DNA of 48,855 bases, taken from the NCBI GenBank assembly GCA_947258545.1, contig CAMYJI010000013.1, forward strand, positions 1-48,855, given 5' to 3'. The translations under genes were made by a program, and so were the position numbers. This stretch comes from an uncultured Ectothiorhodospiraceae bacterium. GTDB taxonomy: Bacteria > Pseudomonadota > Gammaproteobacteria > UBA9214. A model generated the notes under the pieces. It saw only the letters and a list, made by a program, of their open reading frames with translations, searched no databases and was not told the origin of the DNA. Below, piece by piece: positions 1 to 6,885 of this stretch (positions are counted from its first letter, which is position 1; the number at the start of each line of letters is the position of its first letter).

Positions 1-94
1 ATCAACCGGCAATCATCAGATAATCGGTCAAATTAATTAATGGAAGTAGAAGGAATTATGCAGCAATCTCAGCAAATACTTTTTCTACAGACTC

Positions 95-101
95 GTTAGG
101 T
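95..101 (+). other. Possible cassette core site (GTTAGGT)
   Basis: The heptamer GTTAGGT matches the integron core consensus GTTRRRY. It lies about 65 bp upstream of the toxin gene, where the left boundary of a gene cassette would fall. No matching inner repeat or hairpin is visible upstream within the window, so it could be the end of an upstream attC, an attI, or chance. Confidence 0.35.
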
Positions 102-126
102 GACTCAGAATCACCACAAGCAGCCC

Positions 127-154
127 TTGACAAAAGTACCAAAATAGGTACACT
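127..154 (+). promoter_or_regulatory. Cassette promoter with internal operator for the toxin-antitoxin pair
   Basis: A consensus -35 TTGACA (127-132) is followed after 16 bp by a -10-like TACACT (149-154). The spacer and -10 carry a dyad, GTACC (136-140) and GGTAC (147-151), a plausible autoregulatory operator. The predicted transcription start falls on or next to the toxin ATG at 161, so the message may be leaderless. Confidence 0.5.
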
Positions 155-160
155 TTTAAA

Positions 161-505
161 ATGCCAATGGATAGGCCGATCCCGGTAGTTTTCTTTCGAC
201 TCGATTCCGGGCGTGAACCTGTGAGGGAGTGGCTTAGGGGTCTGAACCGAGATAATCGTAAAACACTCGGCGAGGATATCAAGACCTTACAGTTTGGGTG
301 GCCAGTAGGAATGCCGCTAGCCAGGAAAATGGATGTTGATCTTTGGGAGCTACGGTCGACCATTTCATCTGGTATTGCCAGAACATTCTTCACCGTGTAC
401 CAGAAAAAGATTGTTTTGCTACATGGTTTTGTTAAGAAATCTAAGAAAACACCATCAAATGAACTGGCCACCGCAAAGCGTAGATTGAATAAGCTGAGGG
501 TATAG
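161..505 (+). CDS. HigB/RelE-superfamily toxin (Gp49-like)
   Basis: This 114-residue basic protein resembles the phage-derived Gp49/HigB-like family, mRNA interferases of the RelE fold. Visible family features are the central WELR segment, the 'ARTFFTVY' strand, the 'IVLLHGFVKKSKKTP' block, and a C-terminal basic helix ending in a short tail. The stop is 2 bp before the next ATG, the usual toxin-first HigBA order. No Shine-Dalgarno sequence precedes ATG 161 or the alternative ATG 167, and the predicted transcription start is at about 161, so leaderless translation is possible. The gene sits inside an integron-like cassette, a common place for HigBA pairs, where such modules can stabilise cassette arrays (known for large arrays; inferred here). 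Confidence 0.85.
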   Translation: MPMDRPIPVVFFRLDSGREPVREWLRGLNRDNRKTLGEDIKTLQFGWPVGMPLARKMDVDLWELRSTISSGIARTFFTVYQKKIVLLHGFVKKSKKTPSNELATAKRRLNKLRV

Positions 506-507
506 TT

Positions 508-807
508 ATGGCTAAACGTAATGTCGGTAGTGATTTTGACCAGTTTTTGGAAGAGGAAGGTCTGCTTGAAGAAGCAACCTCTGTCGCAGTGAAGCGATAT
601 ATTGCATTCCAGTTGCTTGAGAAAATGACTGAGAGCAACCTAAGCAAAGCGGAAATGGCGAGAAGGATGGAAACTAGCCGTTCCTCTTTAGATAGATTGC
701 TCGATCCTGATAATTCATCTGTGACGCTGCAAACACTTCAAAGCGCAGTGCAGGCACTTGGTGGCAGGCTGAAAATCGAGATTGACTTTCACAAGAATGC
801 AGCATGA
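508..807 (+). CDS. HigA-like XRE-family antitoxin
   Basis: This 99-residue protein has a helix-turn-helix at about residues 44-75 (LSKAEMARRMETSRSSLDRL), followed by a C-terminal strand-like segment ending 'LKIEIDF', typical of HigA-type XRE antitoxins encoded after Gp49-like toxins. GAGGG at 496-500 is its ribosome binding site, 7 bp from the ATG. By family analogy it neutralises the upstream toxin and represses the promoter at 127-154. The stop codon lies about 4 bp before the inner repeat of the attC-like site at 811, a compact arrangement typical of gene cassettes. Confidence 0.85.
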   Translation: MAKRNVGSDFDQFLEEEGLLEEATSVAVKRYIAFQLLEKMTESNLSKAEMARRMETSRSSLDRLLDPDNSSVTLQTLQSAVQALGGRLKIEIDFHKNAA

Positions 808-810
808 ATC

Positions 811-871
811 ACCTAACAAACGCCTCCAAATCGACGCGGCTACGCCGCGCGATTGAGGCGAGACGTTAGCT
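811..871 (+). other. attC-like recombination site
   Basis: This 61-bp imperfect palindrome begins with ACCTAAC (fits the RYYYAAC inner-site consensus) and ends with GTTAGCT (one base off GTTRRRY). Inside are complementary arms CGCCTC (821-826) and GAGGCG (855-860) with similar short spacers of 3 and 4 nt, and a central stem GCGGC-TAC-GCCGC. This is the architecture of integron attC sites, recombined as a folded single strand. The placement directly after the antitoxin stop supports a cassette boundary. Confidence 0.8.
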
Positions 872-896
872 GTAAAAAATACAGGACATATTGTTT

Positions 897-1295
897 ATGA
901 GAGACATTAGCAGAATTGGGCATAAAGCCATCACTTGGATTGAGGACATTGGTTTAATAATAATTGCTATTTCAACTGTAATCGCGGTTGGTATAGAAAT
1001 TTCATCAATGTTCAAAGCATGGACAATCACCTTGGCGGATTTACTTCTTCTCTTTATATATCTTGAAGTGCTTGCGATGGTAGCGATCTATCTTGATTCT
1101 GGTAAATTGCCAGTTCGAATGCCTCTGTACATCGCGATAGTTGCACTGGCGCGCTATATGATTTTAGACATGAAAAGTCTGGATACCTGGAGAATGCTAG
1201 GTGTTGCTGGTGCAGTGCTGCTTATCTCGATAGCTATCCTTGCGATCAGATATGGCCATACCCAATTCCCTTACAGCAAAGAGGATAACAGATAA
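897..1295 (+). CDS. PsiE-like integral membrane protein
   Basis: This 132-residue protein has four predicted membrane helices (about residues 15-37, 47-68, 76-92 and 102-121). It resembles the phosphate-starvation-inducible PsiE family ('RYMILDM' near helix 3), whose biochemical function is unknown. I chose ATG 897 because AGGA at 883-886 is well spaced; a TTG at 891 would add two residues. The stop codon is embedded in the following attC-like palindrome, as often happens in gene cassettes. PsiE-like proteins carried by cassettes are not something I can tie to a specific role. Confidence 0.65.
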   Translation: MRDISRIGHKAITWIEDIGLIIIAISTVIAVGIEISSMFKAWTITLADLLLLFIYLEVLAMVAIYLDSGKLPVRMPLYIAIVALARYMILDMKSLDTWRMLGVAGAVLLISIAILAIRYGHTQFPYSKEDNR

Positions 1296-1342
1296 CACAC
1301 GCCCAAGCCGTACGGCTTGGGCGCCGCTTGTCGTCGTTAGAA
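1290..1342 (+). other. Degenerate attC-like site after the psiE-like gene
   Basis: A perfect 10-bp stem with GTAC centre spans 1300-1323 (CGCCCAAGCC and GGCTTGGGCG). AGATAAC lies to the left (1290-1296) and GTTAGAA to the right (1336-1342). The core triplets AAC and GTT are present, but both outer heptamers deviate from consensus and the flanking spacers are unequal (3 and 12 nt). It is probably a decayed or atypical attC. Confidence 0.5.
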
Positions 1343-1463
1343 GTCAAAAATATGATGACATACCAAGTGAGATAACAGATGAAATAAATCTCTTTCTGTC
1401 AAAATCGGTTCGCGGAAAGAGCATGTTTATGTGGCATGCAGGCGCGATAACCTGACATCGATT

Positions 1464-1491
1464 GTTGGGCTTCGCTGCGCTCAATACCAAC
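1464..1491. repeat. Degenerate GTTGGG/CCAAC hairpin repeat
   Basis: GTTGGGC, followed by TTCGCTGCGCTC and a terminal CCAAC, is a decayed copy of a widespread proteobacterial intergenic hairpin whose better copies occur near 40.7 and 47.2 kb. The rest of 1343-1634 shows no convincing gene. Confidence 0.45.
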
Positions 1492-1634
1492 CTGCGTAAG
1501 TGCACGATAGAAAAGGAAGGTTCGGCCTTTAATAAGTGCCATTCGGGAGAGACCACCGTATTTCAGTTGTTAGACTGACTCGGCAATGCGAAAACGTGGT
1601 CTGTCCCTCATATGTTTCTCATAAGTTTTCAGTC

Positions 1635-2096
1635 CTAGCCTTGCACGCGCCAGCTGCCATCCGGCTGCCGGCAGGCAGTACCGTAGACCTTTTCCATCCT
1701 GCCGCCGATCCTGGCATCGATGGTGTACTCCCGGCAGGGTCCGGATGTTGTTTCATAGGTGCGTGTCGGTACGACCGTATAATCATTGCCCGTATCCGGG
1801 TTGCGCCAGCGTGCGGGTACGCCGGTACGGACCGATTCCAGTGTCTGGGCGGTCCGCATCTGATCGGTGGCATCCATATTGTGACCGATTGCGCCGCCGA
1901 TCGCGGCACCTGCCAGCGTACCTGCAATGATAGCGGCCGTGCGGCCATCGCCGTGTCCAACCTGATTACCCAATACGCCGCCCAGAATGCCGCCGATGAC
2001 CATGCCGGTCGATTCCTGCGGGCCCTGGTAGGTTGCGCAGCCACTGACGACCATGGTTGTGGCCAGCAGTAGTGAAGCAAGAATTTTTTGCATCAT
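1635..2096 (-). CDS. Glycine-zipper outer-membrane lipoprotein (17-kDa antigen type)
   Basis: This 153-residue protein has a lipoprotein signal peptide whose lipobox VSGC predicts acylation at Cys20. Residues about 32-70 are a glycine-zipper 2TM segment rich in GGxxGG repeats (IGGILGGVLGNQVG, then AGAAIGGAIG), as in the Rickettsia 17-kDa antigen/SlyB group. The C-terminal part, about 95-153, resembles the 'surface antigen' domain often appended to such zippers, with two conserved-looking cysteines (PCREY and TACR). The start is the first of two adjacent ATGs, supported by AGGA about 8 nt upstream. It is probably anchored in the outer membrane; the exact function is unknown. Confidence 0.8.
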   Translation of the reverse strand: MMQKILASLLLATTMVVSGCATYQGPQESTGMVIGGILGGVLGNQVGHGDGRTAAIIAGTLAGAAIGGAIGHNMDATDQMRTAQTLESVRTGVPARWRNPDTGNDYTVVPTRTYETTSGPCREYTIDARIGGRMEKVYGTACRQPDGSWRVQG

Positions 2097-2290
2097 GGTG
2101 GGTTCCTCTCTCGACTGTTCAGTCCATGTATCCTGTCTAAAGTATAGTTGCTACGTGTGCGGATAGGAGTTGGTCATGGTCAGTCATCCCTGGGAATATT
2201 CCAGTAAAATCAACTCAGAGCGAGTTACCTCCTGTTCATGCAAGGTTTGTAACGGCGCCCTGCATATGGGTCCCCAGCACCGCTGTTGAT

Positions 2291-3178
2291 CTAGATTTCG
2301 GCCGTCTCCAGTGCCCGCCTGGCCCACCAGGCACCTGCCTCGATCAGCTCGGAGGCCCGGAAGAATTCATGGGGCGCGCATATGTTTTTCGGGATCGAAA
2401 TCAACAAATCCGGTGGATTGGCGGCAAGTTTGTAGCGTGAAAGCGTTTCCTGCATCGTTTCGAACGAGTTGAGGAGGACCTCTGCAATGGCCGGCCGGTC
2501 ATCACCCTCGGAAGATTCCAGGCCCAGATGGTTCTGTATCGACTCCAGGAACTCGTCGATTTTTTTACGTAAGTGGGGCGGCTGTTCATAGCGCCCGGTG
2601 ACAATCTCACCCAGAGGGTTCGCTGACCGGGGTCCCGCTACATCCACGGCGATGGTAACGCCGGTCATTGTCTGGGCAGCCGGGGTGACCGGCACCGGAT
2701 TGAGCAAGCCTCCATCAACCATCCAGCGACCGGCAATCTGTTGAGGTGAAAATACTCCGGGAACCGCGGTGGATGCCCGAATCGCCTCGAATAAACTGCC
2801 ATGCGTCAGCCAGACCTCTTTCCTGGCGGTCAGGTCCGTCGCCACGGCGATAAACGGTATGGGGAGGTCCTCGATCAAAACATCGCCAACGAGATCCCGC
2901 ATGGTCTCGAATATCAGGTCGCCCTTGAGGATTCCGGATGTGGGGCGAAAGGAGACATCCAGGAATTTGATGACGTCCTTTTTCGTCAGCGACCTGACCC
3001 AGTCGATATAGCTGTCGAGCTTGCCGGCGGCGTAGATTCCCCCGATGAGCGCGCCCATGGAAGAACCCGCGATAGTGGAGACCTCAAAGCCTTCCTCTTC
3101 GAGGACACGAATCACGCCAATATGCGCCAGGCCACGCGCTGACCCGCTGCCCAGAACCAGGGTTATCCGTCTTCCCAT
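2291..3178 (-). CDS. Patatin-like phospholipase, RssA/NTE type
   Basis: This 295-residue protein has the full catalytic signature of bacterial patatin-like hydrolases. The oxyanion-hole glycine-rich loop GSGSARG is at residues 10-16, the nucleophile elbow GSSMG at 38-42 with Ser40, and the catalytic Asp lies in a DGG motif near residue 154 (MVDGGLLNPVPV). Length and N-terminus fit RssA/YchK-type cytoplasmic enzymes, which hydrolyse acyl esters; the natural substrate is usually unknown. There is no signal peptide. It is separated from its neighbours by about 200-300 bp and is probably transcribed alone. Confidence 0.85.
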   Translation of the reverse strand: MGRRITLVLGSGSARGLAHIGVIRVLEEEGFEVSTIAGSSMGALIGGIYAAGKLDSYIDWVRSLTKKDVIKFLDVSFRPTSGILKGDLIFETMRDLVGDVLIEDLPIPFIAVATDLTARKEVWLTHGSLFEAIRASTAVPGVFSPQQIAGRWMVDGGLLNPVPVTPAAQTMTGVTIAVDVAGPRSANPLGEIVTGRYEQPPHLRKKIDEFLESIQNHLGLESSEGDDRPAIAEVLLNSFETMQETLSRYKLAANPPDLLISIPKNICAPHEFFRASELIEAGAWWARRALETAEI

Positions 3179-3496
3179 GAAAAGCGTCCTTCCAGAAGGC
3201 TAAATCCCGGCATTGTACAGGTTCGAATGACCGGTCGATGTACGAACCGGGAGGCCAGCGCTGCACACTGCCTGCCCTGACCCGTTGTGATGGCGGCGCG
3301 TATGCGTGCCAATCCGTACCCGAACTGGTCGTCCTGATGGCGCTGATGGGTCCGCGCGGGAGGCCGCGCAGGGCGCATTTGAGTCTAACTCGTTGAAAAT
3401 CAAGTCAGAGTTTAAGTTCTGGTCAAATTCTGGTACAATTATCTGTTTTACTTAGCCAAAAATCGGCCGTGCAGAGCGGCGGCCGCTACAGGAGTA
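3179..3496. other. Intergenic region between divergent genes
   Basis: About 318 bp separate the patatin gene (minus) and the small Cys protein (plus). A -10-like TACAAT at 3434-3439 lies in an AT-richer patch and could drive the plus-strand gene, though the -35 is weak. I see no RNA gene or repeat here. Confidence 0.4.
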
Positions 3497-3772
3497 ATGG
3501 AAGTGGATAAGGAACAGATGTTTTACTGCATCCCCCAGCAGGCCTACCTGAGTGTCACTACCTGCAAAAATCTGCGTGAGCGCCCTGTAGGCAAGGCGCC
3601 GGCCGGATCACCGCCGAAACTGATTGCCTGCGAGAAGTGCACCATGCACCCACTGGTCGATATGCAGAAGGTGCCGACCGTGTCCCTGGAAGCCTACCTG
3701 GGCGGCTCCAAGCCGAAAACGGCAAACCTGAATGCCCCGAAATACCGGAAACTGCTGGCTGACGTTGCCTGA
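3497..3772 (+). CDS. Small conserved-looking protein with four cysteines
   Basis: This 91-residue protein is preceded by AGGAG about 5 bp before the ATG. Cysteines occur at residues 11, 23, 45 and 48, the last two as CEKC, so a zinc-binding or iron-binding fold is plausible but unproven. The remainder is basic and proline-containing, with no signal peptide or membrane segment. I do not recognise a family. GC and codon use match the surrounding chromosomal genes, and the good ribosome binding site argues that it is real. Confidence 0.6.
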   Translation: MEVDKEQMFYCIPQQAYLSVTTCKNLRERPVGKAPAGSPPKLIACEKCTMHPLVDMQKVPTVSLEAYLGGSKPKTANLNAPKYRKLLADVA

Positions 3773-3849
3773 TTGTGTGTGCCATTGAGTGTGGCAGACA
3801 AGCCGCGCTCAATGGCGGCAATCCACGGCTGGCAGGTGAGCCACGCCTG

Positions 3850-4311
3850 CTAGTCCCGATTCCGCCATTTCTCGACACTCTTGCGCCGGTCCTTATGCGA
3901 GCGCCGATCGGATTTCTCCGGCTCGAAGCGTAATTCATTGCGGCGCTCATGGGCCAGCCGGCGCCGCTGAGAACGGTGTTCCTTCAGTCCTGCATAGAGG
4001 CAGGTGCACTGGGCCGCCGCACAGCCCTCAAGCGGCAGTGCCGGGGCCGAATCGATGGGGAACTGCTTGCCGGCCAGCTTGGACGCCTCGCTGCAGCCGG
4101 GCGACTGTATTTCAACACCCCAGAACTGCTTGCTTAATCGCAATCGATCCAGTTCATCCATTTTAGTGCGCGGCTTATTCGGCTGTGACGAGGCGCCGCT
4201 ACTCTTGTGCGAATGTTTATGGGTGTGTGAGCGCTTGGTCGGTCGGCGGGCCATGACGACCAGAAACACGATAATCGCAATGATCAGCACTAATAGACCG
4301 ATTTCAAACAT
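3850..4311 (-). CDS. Small membrane-anchored hypothetical protein
   Basis: The protein has 153 residues when started at ATG 4309-4311, which is preceded by GAGGTGGG at good spacing; an in-frame start 36 bp upstream lacks this. It has an N-terminal membrane helix (residues 3-21), a His/Lys/Ser-rich linker, then a cytoplasmic domain with a 'GCAAAQCTCLYAGL' cysteine cluster and a strongly basic C-terminus rich in RR and RxxR (HERRNELRFEPEKSDRRS). The Arg-rich tail recalls the entry strand of PilZ-like proteins, but no PilZ domain follows. The function is unknown. Confidence 0.55.
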   Translation of the reverse strand: MFEIGLLVLIIAIIVFLVVMARRPTKRSHTHKHSHKSSGASSQPNKPRTKMDELDRLRLSKQFWGVEIQSPGCSEASKLAGKQFPIDSAPALPLEGCAAAQCTCLYAGLKEHRSQRRRLAHERRNELRFEPEKSDRRSHKDRRKSVEKWRNRD

Positions 4312-4676
4312 ACTTCCCACCTCGCTGTTGTTTCGCCCTCTATGCAAGTGGGCTGTTGTGTCGATAATCCCTGTCAGCTGCCAGTGATGCGCTTCCCGAT
4401 CAAATCATAAGGCATGATTATACGAGACATTGTCGCTGTCTTCCCGATGTTCTGCAATCCACAGGCTATGGCGCGCGCGTCTCATCAGAACGCTTTGGGT
4501 TGCCGGGCCCATGGCCGCGACGCTATCTCTTTTGGGGCGTTTCCCGATAAAATAGCGGCATGCCGATTCACAGCCGCTTTTGCCCGCTTGGCCTATCCCG
4601 GGCAGCCCCGGGTATCCTGTTCAGAATTACCCTGTCAGGCGGATGCTTGCTCACCCAGCGGGGCTGAACACTCTCC
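4312..4676. other. Intergenic region upstream of uvrD
   Basis: About 365 bp precede uvrD. A -10-like TAAAAT lies near 4548-4553, without a clear -35. I looked for an E. coli-type LexA box (CTGT-N8-ACAG) and found none. No coding signal stands out. Confidence 0.35.
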
Positions 4677-6848
4677 ATGGACGTCTCCCGGATAATCGAT
4701 TCGCTGAATGATGCCCAGCGCGAGGCGGTGTGTGCACCGCCTGAGCCACTGCTGGTGCTGGCCGGCGCCGGCAGCGGCAAGACCCGTGTGCTGGTGCACA
4801 GGATTGCATGGTTGATCGATGTCGAGGGTGTGTCGCCGTACTCCGTCCTGGCCGTGACCTTTACCAACAAGGCCGCAGGCGAGATGCGTGGCCGCATCGA
4901 ACAGCTGATCGATGCCCCGGCGGGCGGCATGTGGGTGGGCACCTTCCACGGGCTTGCCCACCGGCTGCTGCGCAGCCACTGGCAGGAGGCCGGACTGGTG
5001 CAGGGCTTCCAGATCCTCGATGCGCAGGACCAGCATCGCCTGATCCGTCGCACCCTCAAGTCTATGGACCTGGATGAGGCACGCTGGCCACCCAGGCAGT
5101 TGCAATGGTTTATCAACAGCTGCAAGGACGAGGGGCGCCGCCCGCAACACATCGAGCACCGCAACGATCCGCAGCTGCGACGCCAGGTCGAGATATACGC
5201 GGCCTACGAGGCCCTCTGCCAGCGCTCCGGCCTGGTGGATTTCGCCGAACTGCTGTTGCGTTCCCATGAGTTGTGGTTGCAGCAGCCCGATCTGCTGGCG
5301 CACTACCGGCAGCGTTTTCACCATATCCTGGTGGACGAGTTCCAGGACACCAATACCATTCAATATGCCTGGCTGCGGTTGCTTGCAGGCGATACAGCGC
5401 GAATTACCGTGGTGGGTGATGATGACCAGTCCATTTATGGCTGGCGCGGCGCGCGGGTGGAAAATATCCAGCGCTTCAAAAAGGACTTTCCCGGTACGCG
5501 GGTAGAGCGCCTGGAACAGAATTACCGCTCGACCGGCACCATCCTCAAGGCGGCCAATGCCGTTATTGCCAACAACACTGAGCGCCTCGGCAAGCAGCTG
5601 TGGACCGACGATAAGGAAGGCGAACCGATCCTGTGGTACACGGCCTATAATGAACAGGACGAAGCGCGCTTCGTGATCGACCGCATTCACAACCACGTGG
5701 AGCAGGGCAACGCGCGCAGTGATGTCGCTATCCTTTACCGTTCCAATGCCCAGTCACGCGTGTTCGAGGAACGCCTGATCCAGTGCGGCATGCCCTACCG
5801 GGTGTATGGCGGCCTGCGGTTCTTTGAACGCGCCGAAATCAAGGACGCGCTCGCCTATCTCAGGTTATGCAGCAACCGCGCGGATGATGCCTCGTTCGAG
5901 CGGGTGGTCAATCACCCGCCGCGTGGTATCGGGGAGCGGACCCTGGACGTGGTGCGCCAGACGACGCGCGAACGCCAGATCTCGCTGTGGCAGGCGGCCG
6001 CTGCGGTGGTGGATGAGCGCCTGGTACCCGCGCGTGCCTGCAATGCACTGCTGGTGTTTATCAGGCTTGTGGAGCAGATGGCGGATGGCCTGGAAAAGCT
6101 GTCGCTGGGCGAGCAGGTGGACCATGTCATGCATCCCAGCGGACTGCTTGACCACTTTGCGAAGGAAAAGGGCGAGAAGGGCCAGGCACGTATCGAGAAC
6201 CTGCGCGAACTGGTCAACGCAGCCCGCGAGTACGAGGTGGACGGCGAGACCGAGCTGGACCCGTTGTCCGAGTTTCTGTCGCACGCGGCACTGGAGGCCG
6301 GCGAGGGTCAGGCCGATGCCTGGGAAGACTGCGTCCAGCTGATGACCCTGCATTCCGCCAAGGGCCTGGAATTTCCGTTGATCTTCCTGTGCGGCATGGA
6401 GGAGGGCCTGTTCCCTCATCAGCGTTCTGTCGATGAGCCCGGGCGCCTGGAAGAGGAGCGCCGGCTCTGTTATGTCGGCATTACCCGGGCCCGCAAGCAG
6501 GTGATACTGACCAGTGCCGAGCGTCGCCGGCTCTACGGTTCGGAGACCTACAGCCTGCCATCGCGCTTTATCAGTGAAATACCCGATACCCTGATCGAGG
6601 AAATCCGTCCGCGGGTCAGCATCAGCCAGCCGCGCATGGCGACACACGCCGGCGCCAATGTCTATCCGGACGCGGTGCCCGCCTCACTCAAGCTCGGCCA
6701 GCATGTGCGCCACAAGAAATTCGGCGAAGGTGTGGTAATGAATTATGAAGGCCAGGGAAGCAATGCACGGGTGCAGGTGAACTTTACGCATGCCGGCGCC
6801 AAGTGGCTGGTGGTTTCCTATGCAAATCTGGAGCGGGTGGGCGCCTGA
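4677..6848 (+). CDS. uvrD: DNA helicase II, superfamily 1A 3'-5' helicase
   Basis: This 723-residue protein is full length for UvrD (E. coli enzyme 720). Motif Q (DAQREAV) is at residue 12, Walker A AGAGSGKT at 29-36, motif Ia TFTNKAA near 60, Walker B DEFQDTN near 220, motif III GDDDQSIYGWRGA near 248, motif IV QNYRSTGTIL, motif V TLHSAKGLEF, and motif VI VGITRARK. The C-terminal about 45 residues (HKKFGEGVV...) form the Tudor-like domain seen in UvrD/PcrA, which contacts RNA polymerase. It unwinds DNA in nucleotide-excision and mismatch repair. It appears monocistronic. Confidence 0.95.
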   Translation: MDVSRIIDSLNDAQREAVCAPPEPLLVLAGAGSGKTRVLVHRIAWLIDVEGVSPYSVLAVTFTNKAAGEMRGRIEQLIDAPAGGMWVGTFHGLAHRLLRSHWQEAGLVQGFQILDAQDQHRLIRRTLKSMDLDEARWPPRQLQWFINSCKDEGRRPQHIEHRNDPQLRRQVEIYAAYEALCQRSGLVDFAELLLRSHELWLQQPDLLAHYRQRFHHILVDEFQDTNTIQYAWLRLLAGDTARITVVGDDDQSIYGWRGARVENIQRFKKDFPGTRVERLEQNYRSTGTILKAANAVIANNTERLGKQLWTDDKEGEPILWYTAYNEQDEARFVIDRIHNHVEQGNARSDVAILYRSNAQSRVFEERLIQCGMPYRVYGGLRFFERAEIKDALAYLRLCSNRADDASFERVVNHPPRGIGERTLDVVRQTTRERQISLWQAAAAVVDERLVPARACNALLVFIRLVEQMADGLEKLSLGEQVDHVMHPSGLLDHFAKEKGEKGQARIENLRELVNAAREYEVDGETELDPLSEFLSHAALEAGEGQADAWEDCVQLMTLHSAKGLEFPLIFLCGMEEGLFPHQRSVDEPGRLEEERRLCYVGITRARKQVILTSAERRRLYGSETYSLPSRFISEIPDTLIEEIRPRVSISQPRMATHAGANVYPDAVPASLKLGQHVRHKKFGEGVVMNYEGQGSNARVQVNFTHAGAKWLVVSYANLERVGA

Positions 6849-6885
6849 TCGGCTGGGGCTGCCAGCCCCTGGCGGGAACTGCGTG

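Noticed and set aside
1240..1455. 71-codon plus frame through the second attC-like site
   Set aside because: It overlaps the psiE-like gene out of frame and reads through a palindrome; no ribosome binding site.
1444..1575. Possible third attC (CGATAAC to GTTAGAC)
   Set aside because: The core triplets fit, but I find no complementary arms between them; the interval holds a decayed hairpin repeat instead.
4635..5696. 353-codon frame antisense to uvrD
   Set aside because: Shadow of the uvrD coding bias; no family features.
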